Source: CAIYWZ01 sp964497925 (lineage in GTDB: Bacteria > Pseudomonadota > Alphaproteobacteria > CAIYWZ01). Taken from it: DNA of 64,000 nt. The notes beneath the pieces are model-generated. The model worked only from the letters and a program-made list of their open reading frames with translations. It had not been told where the DNA came from and made no database searches. The DNA is taken from NCBI GenBank assembly GCA_964497925.1, contig CAZCFE010000005.1, positions 1 to 64,000 on the forward strand, in the 5' to 3' direction. A program made the translations under genes and the position numbers. This document shows, one piece after another, positions 15,867 to 24,813 of the stretch. Positions within the stretch are counted from its first letter, which is position 1. Each line of letters opens with the position of its first letter.

Positions 15867-16787
15867 ATGGCTGAAATTACAGCAAGTTTGGTAAAAGATT
15901 TACGTGAGAGAACTGGCGCAGGCATGATGGACTGCAAAAAAGCTCTAAATGAAACAGCAGGCGATATTGAGGCAGCCATTGACTGGCTTCGCAAAAAAGG
16001 CTTGGCTGCAGCGGCAAAGAAATCTGGACGCGTGACGGCAGAAGGTTTGGTTGGAGCCGCGGTTAATGGCACAAAAGGCGCTGTTGTTGAAATTAATGCT
16101 GAGACTGACTTTGTGGGACGTAATGAGCTTTTCCAAAAATACGTTCAACAAGTTTCAAAACTAGCAATTGAAGCAGGGAATGCAGATACTTTGCTTTCAA
16201 CTCAATATGGCGAAGATAACAGAAGCGTTTCAGAGCAATTAACTCATTTAATCTCTGTTATCGGTGAAAACATGAACTTTAGAAGAATGGCATCTTTGTC
16301 TGTTTCTTCTGGAGTTGTTGTGTCTTACATTCATGGCGCAATCACGCCTGGTCTTGGACGTATCGGCGTATTGGTTGCCCTTGAGTCAACCGGTGATGCA
16401 GCTAAGCTTCAAGATCTTGGACGTCAAATTGCAATGCATGTTGCAGCCGCAAATCCACAAGCTTTGAATATTACTGAAGTTGACGGGACTGTCCTGCAAA
16501 GAGAAAAAGATATCTTTATTGATCAAGCAAAAGCATCCGGCCGTCCAGATGATATCATTGCAAAAATGGTTGAAGGAAGAGTTCGTAAGTTCTATGAAGA
16601 AAGTGTTCTTTTGGAACAAGCATTTGTGATGGATGGCAAAACAAGAATTAGCGATGTTGTCGAAAGCTTAGCAAAAGAATTAAACACGCCAGTTACACTT
16701 AAAGGCTTCGTCAGATATGCTTTGGGTGATGGTATTGAGAAACAAGAATCTGATTTTGCTTCTGAGGTTTCTTCACTCGCAAGCTAA
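15867..16787 (+). CDS. tsf: Elongation factor Ts
   Basis: A 306-residue nucleotide exchange factor for EF-Tu. It begins with the EF-Ts UBA-like domain and signature VKDLRERTGAGMMDCKKAL and IDWLRKKGLAAAAKK, then the core with VEINAETDFVGRNE and FRRMASLSVSSG, and HVAAANPQALNITEVD. The C-terminal QAFVMDGKTRISDVV block is also typical. Length is normal. A Shine-Dalgarno AAGGTG lies before the ATG. It sits between rpsB and pyrH in the conserved translation/ribosome-recycling operon. Confidence 0.97.
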   Translation: MAEITASLVKDLRERTGAGMMDCKKALNETAGDIEAAIDWLRKKGLAAAAKKSGRVTAEGLVGAAVNGTKGAVVEINAETDFVGRNELFQKYVQQVSKLAIEAGNADTLLSTQYGEDNRSVSEQLTHLISVIGENMNFRRMASLSVSSGVVVSYIHGAITPGLGRIGVLVALESTGDAAKLQDLGRQIAMHVAAANPQALNITEVDGTVLQREKDIFIDQAKASGRPDDIIAKMVEGRVRKFYEESVLLEQAFVMDGKTRISDVVESLAKELNTPVTLKGFVRYALGDGIEKQESDFASEVSSLAS

Positions 16788-16811
16788 AACTAAAACGAAA
16801 GTTTTAACAAA

Positions 16812-17549
16812 ATGACCGCTGCACCGTTATTTCGCCGGGTTCTTTTAAAAATCTCAGGAGAAGCTCTTATGGGATCTAAAGAATTTGGATTAGATGTAAA
16901 AATGGTGCAGCAAATTGCTCAAGATATTAAAGAAGCCTCTTCTATCGGGACTCAATTTGCCTTAGTAGTTGGAGGAGGAAATATTTTTCGCGGAGTTTCA
17001 GGCGCAGCCCAAGGTATGGACCGAGCAACTTCTGATTATATGGGGATGCTGGCAACGGTTATGAATTCCCTTGCTCTTGGAAATGCTCTTGAAAATATTG
17101 GCGTTGATGTACGCGTCATGTCTTCCATTGCAATGAACGTTATTGCAGAACCTTATATTCGCTCTAAAGCTTTGCGTCATTTAAAAAAAGGACGCATCGT
17201 CATTATTGCCGCCGGAAGCGGAAACCCATATTTTACAACAGACACAGCTGCAGCTTTAAGAGCGTCAGAGCTTTCTTGTGATATCATTCTTAAGGGAACA
17301 AAAGTAGACGGCGTTTACTGCTCTGATCCTATCAAGAACAAACAAGCAGAATTTTTTAGCAAGCTATCTTATCAAGATGTTTTGGTAAAAGATCTAAGAG
17401 TGATGGACATGGCGGCAATTGCTCTTGCGAAAGAACAAAAATTACCCTTACTTGTTTTTTCAATTTATTCTCAAGGAGAGTTAGAGCGTGTTTTACAAGG
17501 CCGCGGTACGTACTCTTTGATTTGTGAACAATCATTAATTAATCAATAG
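16812..17549 (+). CDS. pyrH: UMP kinase
   Basis: A 245-residue bacterial UMP kinase of the amino acid kinase fold; it makes UDP from UMP for nucleotide and wall-precursor synthesis. Motifs: RVLLKISGEALMG (P-loop-like G-E-A-L), FALVVGGGNIFRGV, DYMGMLATVMNSLAL, and IIAAGSGNPYFTTDTAAALRA with ILKGTKVDGVYCSDP. The C-terminal segment VMDMAAIALAKEQKLPLLVF is typical. Spacing of 24 and 11 bases to tsf and frr keeps the conserved operon order. Confidence 0.97.
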   Translation: MTAAPLFRRVLLKISGEALMGSKEFGLDVKMVQQIAQDIKEASSIGTQFALVVGGGNIFRGVSGAAQGMDRATSDYMGMLATVMNSLALGNALENIGVDVRVMSSIAMNVIAEPYIRSKALRHLKKGRIVIIAAGSGNPYFTTDTAAALRASELSCDIILKGTKVDGVYCSDPIKNKQAEFFSKLSYQDVLVKDLRVMDMAAIALAKEQKLPLLVFSIYSQGELERVLQGRGTYSLICEQSLINQ

Positions 17550-17560
17550 GAAATAATAAA

Positions 17561-18121
17561 ATGGATTCAAAAGCTTTTTTAGATGACTTAAAACGAAGAA
17601 TGAACGGTGCAATTGAAAGCTTTTCAAAAGAGCTTGCAGGACTTCGCACGGGTAGAGCTTCTGTGAACTTACTAGAGCCAGTTATGGTAGATGCATATGG
17701 ATCCCCAACCCCACTGTCTCAAGTTGCAACGATCAGTGCCTCGGACACAAGAATGCTTAGCGTTTCAGTTTGGGATAGCAGCATGATAAAATCAGTCGAG
17801 AAAGCGATTCGTGAATCAGGGCTTGGATTAAACCCTATTTCAGAAGGTCAAACAATTCGCGTCCCTATTCCTGACATGAGCCAAGAGCGCAGGCAAGAGC
17901 TGGTTAAAGTCGCATCAAAATACACAGAGCAAACAAGAGTTTCAATTAGAAATGTACGTCGTGATGGCATGGATGAATTAAAGAAACTCGAAAAAGCTCA
18001 CGAAATTTCAGAAGATGAACACAAGAAATTCAGTGAAAAAGTTCAAGAGCTAACTGATGAATTCATCAAAAAAGCAGAGCAGCTTGCCGCTCAAAAAGAA
18101 AAAGATATTATGCAAATCTAG
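17561..18121 (+). CDS. frr: Ribosome recycling factor
   Basis: A 186-residue RRF, which with EF-G splits ribosomes after termination. It shows the family sequence: the three-helix-bundle start RRMNGAIESFSKELAGLRTGRASVNLL, then DAYGSPTPLSQVATIS, and the C-terminal helices with SQERRQELVKVASKYTEQTR, VSIRNVRRDGMDELKK and LEKAHEISEDEHKKFSEKVQ. Length and order (pyrH-frr-uppS) are standard. An AGGAA ribosome binding site lies before its ATG. Confidence 0.97.
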   Translation: MDSKAFLDDLKRRMNGAIESFSKELAGLRTGRASVNLLEPVMVDAYGSPTPLSQVATISASDTRMLSVSVWDSSMIKSVEKAIRESGLGLNPISEGQTIRVPIPDMSQERRQELVKVASKYTEQTRVSIRNVRRDGMDELKKLEKAHEISEDEHKKFSEKVQELTDEFIKKAEQLAAQKEKDIMQI

Positions 18122-18124
18122 AAA

Positions 18125-18910
18125 GTGAACTGGTATTTTTTTATGATGGCATGGCTTAAAGGCCTTGGAAGATGTTTCTCTCAAGGCTGTCCCCCTACTC
18201 TAGACCCAATACTTCCTCTTCCAAATCATATTGCAATTATTATGGATGGCAATGGAAGATGGGCTCAAAAAAGTGGGGCTTCTCGTCTTTTTGGACATAA
18301 AAAAGGCGTTGACATAGTACGATCTATTGTTAGATGCGCTGGGGAAATTGGTATTAAAAACCTCACCCTATACACTTTTTCATATGAGAACTGGAAACGC
18401 CCCAAAGAAGAAGTCGAAGGCTTGTTGGATTTAATACGAGTTCATCTCATGTCTGAATTGCCCGAGCTGAAAAAAAACAATGTAAAAGTAAAAGTAATTG
18501 GCGAGCTTCATATGCTGCCATTCGATATTCAAGAGATCATCGAAAAAGTTAAGAATCAAACAGAAAGTAATACTGGTTTAGTCTTATCCTTGGCATTAAG
18601 CTACAGTTCTCGACAAGAAATCATATCAACAGTTAAAACCATATTTAAAGACATTGAAAATAAAAAAATAAATCCCTATGATCTTGATGAAGAATCTTTT
18701 TCAAAATACTTATATACGTCATATGCAAAAGACCCCGAATTAATCATAAGAACCAGTGGAGAGCAACGTCTCAGCAACTTTCTCTTATGGCAAAGTGCAT
18801 ATTCCGAATTTTATTTCTCCAAACTGTATTGGCCAGAATTTTCTAAAGAAGAATTTTTAAAAGCAATAAAATTTTATCAATCAAGGAATAGACGCTATGG
18901 CGGTATCTAA
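18125..18910 (+). CDS. uppS: Undecaprenyl diphosphate synthase (cis-prenyltransferase)
   Basis: A 261-residue enzyme that makes the C55 lipid carrier for peptidoglycan. Signatures: HIAIIMDGNGRWAQK (catalytic Asp), GHKKGVDIVRSIVRCAGEIGI, LTLYTFSYENWKRPKEEVEGL, and DPELIIRTSGEQRLSNFLLWQSAYSEFYF, the conserved R-T-S-G-E-x-R-L-S-N-F block with W-x-x-x-Y-x-E. I use the GTG at 18125, four bases past frr; ATGs at 18143 and 18146 are alternatives. It overlaps cdsA by 14 bases, so the two are likely coupled. Confidence 0.96.
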   Translation: MNWYFFMMAWLKGLGRCFSQGCPPTLDPILPLPNHIAIIMDGNGRWAQKSGASRLFGHKKGVDIVRSIVRCAGEIGIKNLTLYTFSYENWKRPKEEVEGLLDLIRVHLMSELPELKKNNVKVKVIGELHMLPFDIQEIIEKVKNQTESNTGLVLSLALSYSSRQEIISTVKTIFKDIENKKINPYDLDEESFSKYLYTSYAKDPELIIRTSGEQRLSNFLLWQSAYSEFYFSKLYWPEFSKEEFLKAIKFYQSRNRRYGGI

Positions 18911-19598
18911 ATTTTTATCTGAGTTATTCTTAAGAACAGTTTCAGCTGTATTTCTTTTAGCAGCCGTTATCTATATCTGGAGTTTGGGCATAATATGGAG
19001 AGAATTTCTCACTTTGATTTTATTTTCTTTTTTGGTATTGGAGTGGATTCTTCTTTGGGGGCGTGTTACAACTCTTAAAAAAGGCGAATTGAGAGCCAGT
19101 ATTCTTTTTACTATTGGATTTATATATATTTTTTTCTCAGGGGTTGGTTTTTGGGATTTCCTTCATCATCCTGTTTATGCTCCCTTAATTCCAGGGATTA
19201 TGCTTATTTTATGGACTGTTGATTCAGGCGCCTATCTTATAGGCTCAATACTAAAAGGACCAAAACTCGCACCCTCTATTAGCGCCGGGAAAACTTGGTC
19301 TGGATTTGCGGGGGGCGTTTTATTAGGGCATCTCATAGGATATATTTTTATTTTTCACAGCACTGCTTTTCCAGATAAAAACACAGCTTTTATTGTGACT
19401 TTTTTTATTCCCTTTCTAGCGCAACTTGGAGATCTTCTTGAATCAAAAGCAAAGCGTATCTTAAATGTTAAAGATAGCTCAGGCCTTATCCCAGGGCACG
19501 GTGGCATCTTAGATAGATTGGACAGCGCTTTAATAATTTTTTTTCTATGGTGTGTTTATTTATGTCTGCAATATCTGAATATTGCAATATATTTATAA
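18897..19598 (+). CDS. cdsA: Phosphatidate cytidylyltransferase
   Basis: A 233-residue inner-membrane enzyme that makes CDP-diacylglycerol for phospholipid synthesis. The protein is strongly hydrophobic with about six membrane segments. The family signature near the C-terminus is present: GDLLESKAKRILNVKDSSGLIPGHGGILDRLDS (S-x-x-K-R-x-x-x-x-K-D-x-x-x-x-x-P-G-H-G-G-x-x-D-R-x-D). SAGKTWSGFAGG is the second conserved block. It is shorter than E. coli CdsA (about 285 residues), as in many reduced alphaproteobacteria. It overlaps uppS and ends the operon. A small hairpin downstream is too weak to call a terminator. Confidence 0.94.
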   Translation: MAVSKFLSELFLRTVSAVFLLAAVIYIWSLGIIWREFLTLILFSFLVLEWILLWGRVTTLKKGELRASILFTIGFIYIFFSGVGFWDFLHHPVYAPLIPGIMLILWTVDSGAYLIGSILKGPKLAPSISAGKTWSGFAGGVLLGHLIGYIFIFHSTAFPDKNTAFIVTFFIPFLAQLGDLLESKAKRILNVKDSSGLIPGHGGILDRLDSALIIFFLWCVYLCLQYLNIAIYL

Positions 19599-19659
19599 CT
19601 CAAAAGTGTGGTTATTAGGTCATTTTAAAAAAAGAAATATGATTACCTCTGAGGAATCA

Positions 19660-19688
19660 TTGACAGTTTTTTATAGTCGCTCTAGAAT
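19660..19688 (+). promoter_or_regulatory. Promoter of secA
   Basis: TTGACA (19660-19665), a 17-base spacer and TAGAAT (19683-19688), a close sigma70 match 37 bases before the secA ATG. A ribosome binding site (AAGGA) follows. Confidence 0.7.
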
Positions 19689-19724
19689 AGAAACGTTGAT
19701 TTTTATTTAAATAAGGATATATGA

Positions 19725-22337
19725 ATGTTAAAAGGTTTATTGAATCGAATGTTTGGCTCCGCAAATGAAAGATTTTTGCGCACTCTTCAAGGTACGGTTG
19801 TGGCTGTAAATGAGATGGAACCTTTAATTAAAAAAATGACCGATGAACAATTGCGTCTCCAAACAGTTCGTTTTAAAGAACGTCTTGAAATGGGTGAAAC
19901 TCTTGATGAGCTTTTACCAGAAGCGTTTGCAACAGTTCGTGAGGCAGCTTTGAGAGTTCTAGGTCAACGTCATTACGATGTTCAAATCTTGGGCGGTATC
20001 ATACTGCATAAGGGAATGATCGCAGAAATGCGCACAGGCGAAGGAAAAACTTTGGTTTCAACTCTACCTGTTTATTTAAATGCCTTAGCTGGAAAAGGCG
20101 TTCATTTAGTAACAGTAAACGATTATTTGGCAAAGCGTGACTCTGAATGGATGGGCCAGATTCATACATTCTTAGGATTAACCGTTGGCTGCGTTATCCA
20201 TGGAATCGAAGATGATGAACGCAAAAAAGCATATGAATGCGATATTACTTATGGAACAAATAATGAATTTGGATTTGACTTCTTAAGAGATAATATGAAG
20301 TTTTCTTTAGATGAGAGAGTTCAAAGGCCATTTTGCTATGCCATCGTTGATGAAGTCGATAGCATTTTAATTGATGAAGCAAGGACCCCTTTGATTATTT
20401 CAGGGCCTGCTGAAGACTCGACAGATCTTTATTACAAAATGAACATTATCATCCCTCAACTGCGCGAGCAAGATTATGAAAAAGATGAGAAACACAAGAC
20501 AATCACCTTAACTGAAACGGGGACAGATCATGTCGAAAAGCTTCTTACAGATATCGGCTTGTTGAAACAAGGGGCTTTATATGATGTAAACAACATCAGC
20601 CTTGTTCATCATATCAATCAAGCCTTACGTGCGCACAAACTATTCACAAGAGATGTCGATTATATTGTCAAAGATGAAAAAGTAATCATTATTGATGAAT
20701 TCACTGGCCGCATGATGGATGGACGCAGGTATTCTGAAGGTCTGCATCAAGCCTTAGAGGCAAAAGAAATGGTCAGTGTGCAGATGGAAAATCAAACACT
20801 TGCTTCTGTGACATATCAAAACTATTTCAGAATGTATACAAAACTTGCTGGAATGACGGGCTCTGGCATGACCGAAGCGCATGAATTTGATGATATTTAT
20901 AAATTACGGGTTGTGGAAACTCCAACAAATATCAAACCAAAACGTATAGATCATGATGATGAAGTTTATCGAACATATAGCGAAAAAGTAAAGGCCATCA
21001 TTACATTAATTAAAGAATGTCACGCCCGCATGCAGCCTGTTTTAGTTGGAACAATAAGTATCGAAAAATCAGAAAGTTTATCTGTAGCTCTTTTTAACGC
21101 AGGTATCCCACATCAAGTTTTAAACGCAAGATACCATGAGCAGGAAGCTGAAATTATTTCACAAGCAGGACGTTTGGGAGCTGTAACAATTGCAACAAAC
21201 ATGGCAGGCCGTGGAACAGATATCCAACTTGGCGGGAATTTTGAAGAGCAGTTCAAGAAAGAATTCTCCCCTGACATGAATGAAAAAGAAATTGAATCTT
21301 TAAAGAAGCGTTTAATTATTGAGATTGATGAAGCTCGAGAAAAAGTTCGTCAAGCCGGAGGCCTTTATGTTATCGGAACAGAAAGACACGAGAGTCGCCG
21401 TATTGACAATCAGTTAAGAGGTCGTGCTGGCCGTCAAGGAGATCCTGGCGCATCTAAGTTTTTCTTATCCCTAGAAGACGATTTAATGCGTATCTTTGGT
21501 TCCGAAAGACTTGACAGCATGCTTGTGAAATTAGGTCTTAAAGAAGATGAGGCTATCGTTCATCCTTGGATTAACTCTGCAATCGAGCGTGCGCAAAAGA
21601 AAGTTGAAGCAAGAAATTATGAAATTCGTAAACATTTATTAAAGTTTGATGATGTTATGAATGACCAACGTAAAGTTTCTTATGAAATGCGGATGGACTT
21701 AATGACAGCTGTCGATATTCGGGGAACTATGTCTGAGGTTCGCGAAAGCGTAATTTCGCGCATGATTGACAGATGCATCCCTGAAGAAACCTATTCTGAT
21801 CAGTGGGATATCGATATTCTTCATGAAGAAATCTTACGTGTTGTTGGAAAAGATTTGCCTGTTCATGAGTGGTGTGATGAAGAAGGTATTGGTCCTCAAG
21901 AACTTAAAAGTAAAGTTCTAGCAGCCCTAGAAGAACACATGAGCGAAAAAGACTCTCACTACGGTGAAGAGTTCATGAAAAATGCTGAGAAGACTCTGTA
22001 TCTTCGTATATTAGATCAAATGTGGAAAGAACACTTGTTGAATCTTGACTTATTAAGACAAGGTATTGGATTACGGGCGTACGCGCAAAAGGATCCTCTA
22101 AATGAGTATAAGCGTGAGGCATTCTTGTTGTTTCAAGAAATGCTTGCAAAATTGGAAGAAGATGTCATTAGCTACTTAGGCCATTTACATATTCCAACAT
22201 CTAGTCCAAATTTTGATCAAACCCCTGGACCTAGCATAGAAACTGACAGCCCAAAAATTAGCGAAGTCTCAAGAAATGCTGAATGCCCTTGTGGATCAGG
22301 GCTTCGTTATAAGCATTGTTGTGGAAAAATAGGATAA
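19725..22337 (+). CDS. secA: Preprotein translocase ATPase SecA
   Basis: An 870-residue motor of the Sec translocon. Walker A is R-T-G-E-G-K-T at residues 103-109. DEVD (Walker B) is at 209-212 in IVDEVDSILIDEARTPL. The preprotein-binding region with EFTGRMMDGRRYSEGLHQA, the DEAD-like motifs NMAGRGTDIQLGGN, RRIDNQLRGRAGRQGDPG and the helical scaffold domain with FDDVMNDQRKVSYEMR are all present. The C-terminus keeps the zinc/SecB-binding motif C-P-C-G-S-G-x-R-Y-K-H-C-C. Length fits SecA. It has its own promoter and precedes thrS by four bases. Confidence 0.98.
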   Translation: MLKGLLNRMFGSANERFLRTLQGTVVAVNEMEPLIKKMTDEQLRLQTVRFKERLEMGETLDELLPEAFATVREAALRVLGQRHYDVQILGGIILHKGMIAEMRTGEGKTLVSTLPVYLNALAGKGVHLVTVNDYLAKRDSEWMGQIHTFLGLTVGCVIHGIEDDERKKAYECDITYGTNNEFGFDFLRDNMKFSLDERVQRPFCYAIVDEVDSILIDEARTPLIISGPAEDSTDLYYKMNIIIPQLREQDYEKDEKHKTITLTETGTDHVEKLLTDIGLLKQGALYDVNNISLVHHINQALRAHKLFTRDVDYIVKDEKVIIIDEFTGRMMDGRRYSEGLHQALEAKEMVSVQMENQTLASVTYQNYFRMYTKLAGMTGSGMTEAHEFDDIYKLRVVETPTNIKPKRIDHDDEVYRTYSEKVKAIITLIKECHARMQPVLVGTISIEKSESLSVALFNAGIPHQVLNARYHEQEAEIISQAGRLGAVTIATNMAGRGTDIQLGGNFEEQFKKEFSPDMNEKEIESLKKRLIIEIDEAREKVRQAGGLYVIGTERHESRRIDNQLRGRAGRQGDPGASKFFLSLEDDLMRIFGSERLDSMLVKLGLKEDEAIVHPWINSAIERAQKKVEARNYEIRKHLLKFDDVMNDQRKVSYEMRMDLMTAVDIRGTMSEVRESVISRMIDRCIPEETYSDQWDIDILHEEILRVVGKDLPVHEWCDEEGIGPQELKSKVLAALEEHMSEKDSHYGEEFMKNAEKTLYLRILDQMWKEHLLNLDLLRQGIGLRAYAQKDPLNEYKREAFLLFQEMLAKLEEDVISYLGHLHIPTSSPNFDQTPGPSIETDSPKISEVSRNAECPCGSGLRYKHCCGKIG

Positions 22338-22341
22338 CATC

Positions 22342-24261
22342 ATGATTAATATTACTTTTCCAGATGGACGAATTAAAGAATACCCTAGCGGGATATTAGG
22401 CAAAGATATTGCGCATGAAATCTCACCAGGCTTATTAAAAAAAACTTTAGTTATTGAGGTTAATGGACAGCAATGGGATTTGACCAGAGAAATCCACCAA
22501 GATTCTCAAATTCGTTTTATCACAATTGATGATGAAGATGGGCTAGAAGTATTAAGACACGATGCTGCGCACGTGTTAGCACAAGCAGCAAAAGAGTTGT
22601 ATCCGGAAATTCAGGTTACAATTGGACCTGCAATTGAAAATGGGTTTTATTACGATTTTTATAGAGAAATTCCCTTTACTCCTGAAGATTTAGTTGCTAT
22701 GGAAAAACGTATGCGTGAAATTGTTGTCCGCAACGAAACAATTACTCGTGAAGTGTGGAATCGAGATAAAGCAGTCGAATACTTTGCCTCAATAGGTGAG
22801 CATTTTAAAGCTGAGATTATATCTTCCATTCCTCAAGATCAAGACATAACCCTTTATCGTCAAGGTGGTTTTTTAGACCTATGCAGAGGCCCTCATTTGA
22901 TGTCTACATCAAGACTTGGAAGTGCATTTAAATTGATGAAACTTGCTGGCGCATATTGGAGAGGAGACTCTAAAAATCCTATGCTGCAGCGTGTATATGG
23001 AACTGCCTGGGCAAAACAAGAACAACTTGATACCTATCTTTATCAGCTCGAAGAAGCAGAAAAAAGAGACCACCGAAAATTAGGACGTGAAATGGATTTG
23101 TTTCACCTTCAAGAAGAGGCGGTAGGTTCTGTTTTTTGGCATGACAAAGGTTGGACAGTTTACAGATTACTTCAACAGTATATTCGAGCACGTATAAAAC
23201 AACAAAACTATATCGAAGTCAATACTCCAGTCTTAGTTGACCGTTCTTTATGGGAAGCTTCTGGCCACTGGGAAAAATACAGAGATGGGATGTTCATCAC
23301 ACAGACAGAAGATAAAACTCTGGCTGTAAAACCAATGAATTGCCCATGCCATATTCAAATTTTCAAGCAAGGTTTGAAAAGCTATCGTGATTTACCAATT
23401 CGCATGGCAGAGTTTGGGTCTTGTTATCGTAATGAGCCTTCTGGGGCATTACATGGAATTATGCGCGTAAGATCGTTTGTTCAAGATGACGCACATATCT
23501 TCTGCACTCAAGATCAAATCACATCTGAAGTCATAGATTTTTGTCAAATTCTTAAAACAGTTTATAATGACTTAGGTTTTGATCAAATCAAAGTCAAATT
23601 CTCGCCTCGCCCAGAAGTCAGGGCCGGGGACGATGAAACGTGGGATAAAGCAGAAGAAATGCTGCGTCAAGCCACAACTGCAGCTGGAATTGAATATAGC
23701 TTAAACCCAGGAGAAGGTGCTTTTTATGGACCAAAACTTGAATTTACACTCAAAGATGCTTTGGGCCGTGAATGGCAGTGCGGGACCCTACAAGTGGACT
23801 ACATACTTCCCGAGCGCTTAGATGCCAGCTATATTGGCGAAGATGGGAAGAAACATCGTCCCGTAATGCTGCATCGCGCTATTTTAGGATCGCTTGAAAG
23901 ATTCATGGGGATGTTGATTGAGCATTATGCAGGAAAATTTCCTTTATGGCTTGCTCCAGTGCAAGTCGTTATTGCAACCATTACAGGTGATGCTGATGTT
24001 TATGCAAATAAGGTATTGAAAGATTTTCAAGATGCAGGAATCAGGGCGCAAATTGATTTGCGAAATGAAAAAATTAGCTATAAAGTTCGTGAGCACTCAT
24101 TACAAAAAGTTCCACTTATCTTTGTAGTTGGAAAAAGTGAAGCCGAAAATAAAACAGTTGCTTTGCGGAGACTGGGTGGAGAATCCCAAGAAATCTTAAC
24201 TTTAAAAGATGCTCTTGTAAAGATTCAAGATGAAGCGAAACCACCAGTGAAATTAATTTAA
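22342..24261 (+). CDS. thrS: Threonyl-tRNA synthetase
   Basis: A 639-residue class II synthetase that charges tRNA-Thr. In order: an N-terminal TGS domain (about 1-60), the editing (SAD) domain with HDAAHVLAQAAKELYP and HLMSTSRLG regions, and the catalytic core with YRDGMFITQTEDKTLAVKPMNCPCHIQIFKQ (Cys zinc ligand) and RMAEFGSCYRNEPSGALHGIMRVRSFVQDDAHIF. The anticodon-binding domain follows from APVQVVIATITGDAD. Full length. infC follows in the order common in bacteria. Confidence 0.98.
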   Translation: MINITFPDGRIKEYPSGILGKDIAHEISPGLLKKTLVIEVNGQQWDLTREIHQDSQIRFITIDDEDGLEVLRHDAAHVLAQAAKELYPEIQVTIGPAIENGFYYDFYREIPFTPEDLVAMEKRMREIVVRNETITREVWNRDKAVEYFASIGEHFKAEIISSIPQDQDITLYRQGGFLDLCRGPHLMSTSRLGSAFKLMKLAGAYWRGDSKNPMLQRVYGTAWAKQEQLDTYLYQLEEAEKRDHRKLGREMDLFHLQEEAVGSVFWHDKGWTVYRLLQQYIRARIKQQNYIEVNTPVLVDRSLWEASGHWEKYRDGMFITQTEDKTLAVKPMNCPCHIQIFKQGLKSYRDLPIRMAEFGSCYRNEPSGALHGIMRVRSFVQDDAHIFCTQDQITSEVIDFCQILKTVYNDLGFDQIKVKFSPRPEVRAGDDETWDKAEEMLRQATTAAGIEYSLNPGEGAFYGPKLEFTLKDALGREWQCGTLQVDYILPERLDASYIGEDGKKHRPVMLHRAILGSLERFMGMLIEHYAGKFPLWLAPVQVVIATITGDADVYANKVLKDFQDAGIRAQIDLRNEKISYKVREHSLQKVPLIFVVGKSEAENKTVALRRLGGESQEILTLKDALVKIQDEAKPPVKLI

Positions 24262-24273
24262 AGGAGTAAAAAC

Positions 24274-24813
24274 ATTACAGTAAAAAATACAAATGATTCT
24301 GTCCCATCTAAAGATGGTCCAGCAATCAATAATCAAATCAGAGCTCAAGAAATAAGGCTGATTGATTTTGAAGGTGAAATGGTTGGGGTTGTGTCTTTAA
24401 AAACTGCACTATCTATGGCAGAGACAGCTGGTTTTGATTTGGTGGAAATTTCCCCTCAAGCAGAACCTCCTGTATGCAAAATCATGGATTACGGTAAGTA
24501 CCGATACGAAATGCAGAAAAAAAAACATGAAGCTAAAAAAAATCAGAAAATTGTTGAAATAAAAGAAATCAAACTTCGCCCAACAATTGAAAATAATGAT
24601 TATTTAGTCAAATTTAAAATGGCTCAAAAATTCTTAGCTGATGGCAATAAAGTGAAAGTCACAATGCGTTTCAGAGGTCGAGAAATGGCACATCAAGAGT
24701 TTGGTATGCGAATTTTTAGCAAATTTCAAGAAGATCTTCAAGATGTTGCAAAAGTTGAACAAGCTCCTAAATTTGAAGGCGTTCACGCAGTGATGCTGAT
24801 TGGTCCAAAATGA
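24274..24813 (+). CDS. infC: Translation initiation factor IF-3, with ATT start codon
   Basis: IF-3 (179 residues) binds the 30S subunit and proofreads initiation. I place the start at the ATT at 24274, preceded by AAGGAG (24261-24266) with seven bases of spacing. The reading from there gives the complete IF3 N-domain, including INNQIRAQEIRLIDFEGEM. An internal ATG at 24379 would delete the first 35 residues. ATT/AUU starts are well known for infC, where IF-3 represses its own translation. Domain N (to about 85) is followed by the linker KYRYEMQKKKHEAKKNQK and the C-domain with VKVTMRFRGREM. It ends with an ATGA overlap to the next gene. Confidence 0.95.
   Translation: MTVKNTNDSVPSKDGPAINNQIRAQEIRLIDFEGEMVGVVSLKTALSMAETAGFDLVEISPQAEPPVCKIMDYGKYRYEMQKKKHEAKKNQKIVEIKEIKLRPTIENNDYLVKFKMAQKFLADGNKVKVTMRFRGREMAHQEFGMRIFSKFQEDLQDVAKVEQAPKFEGVHAVMLIGPK

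Noticed and set aside
19645..19662. Small imperfect hairpin after cdsA as a terminator
   Set aside because: The stem has a bulge and only seven pairs, no T-tract follows directly, and it overlaps the secA promoter.
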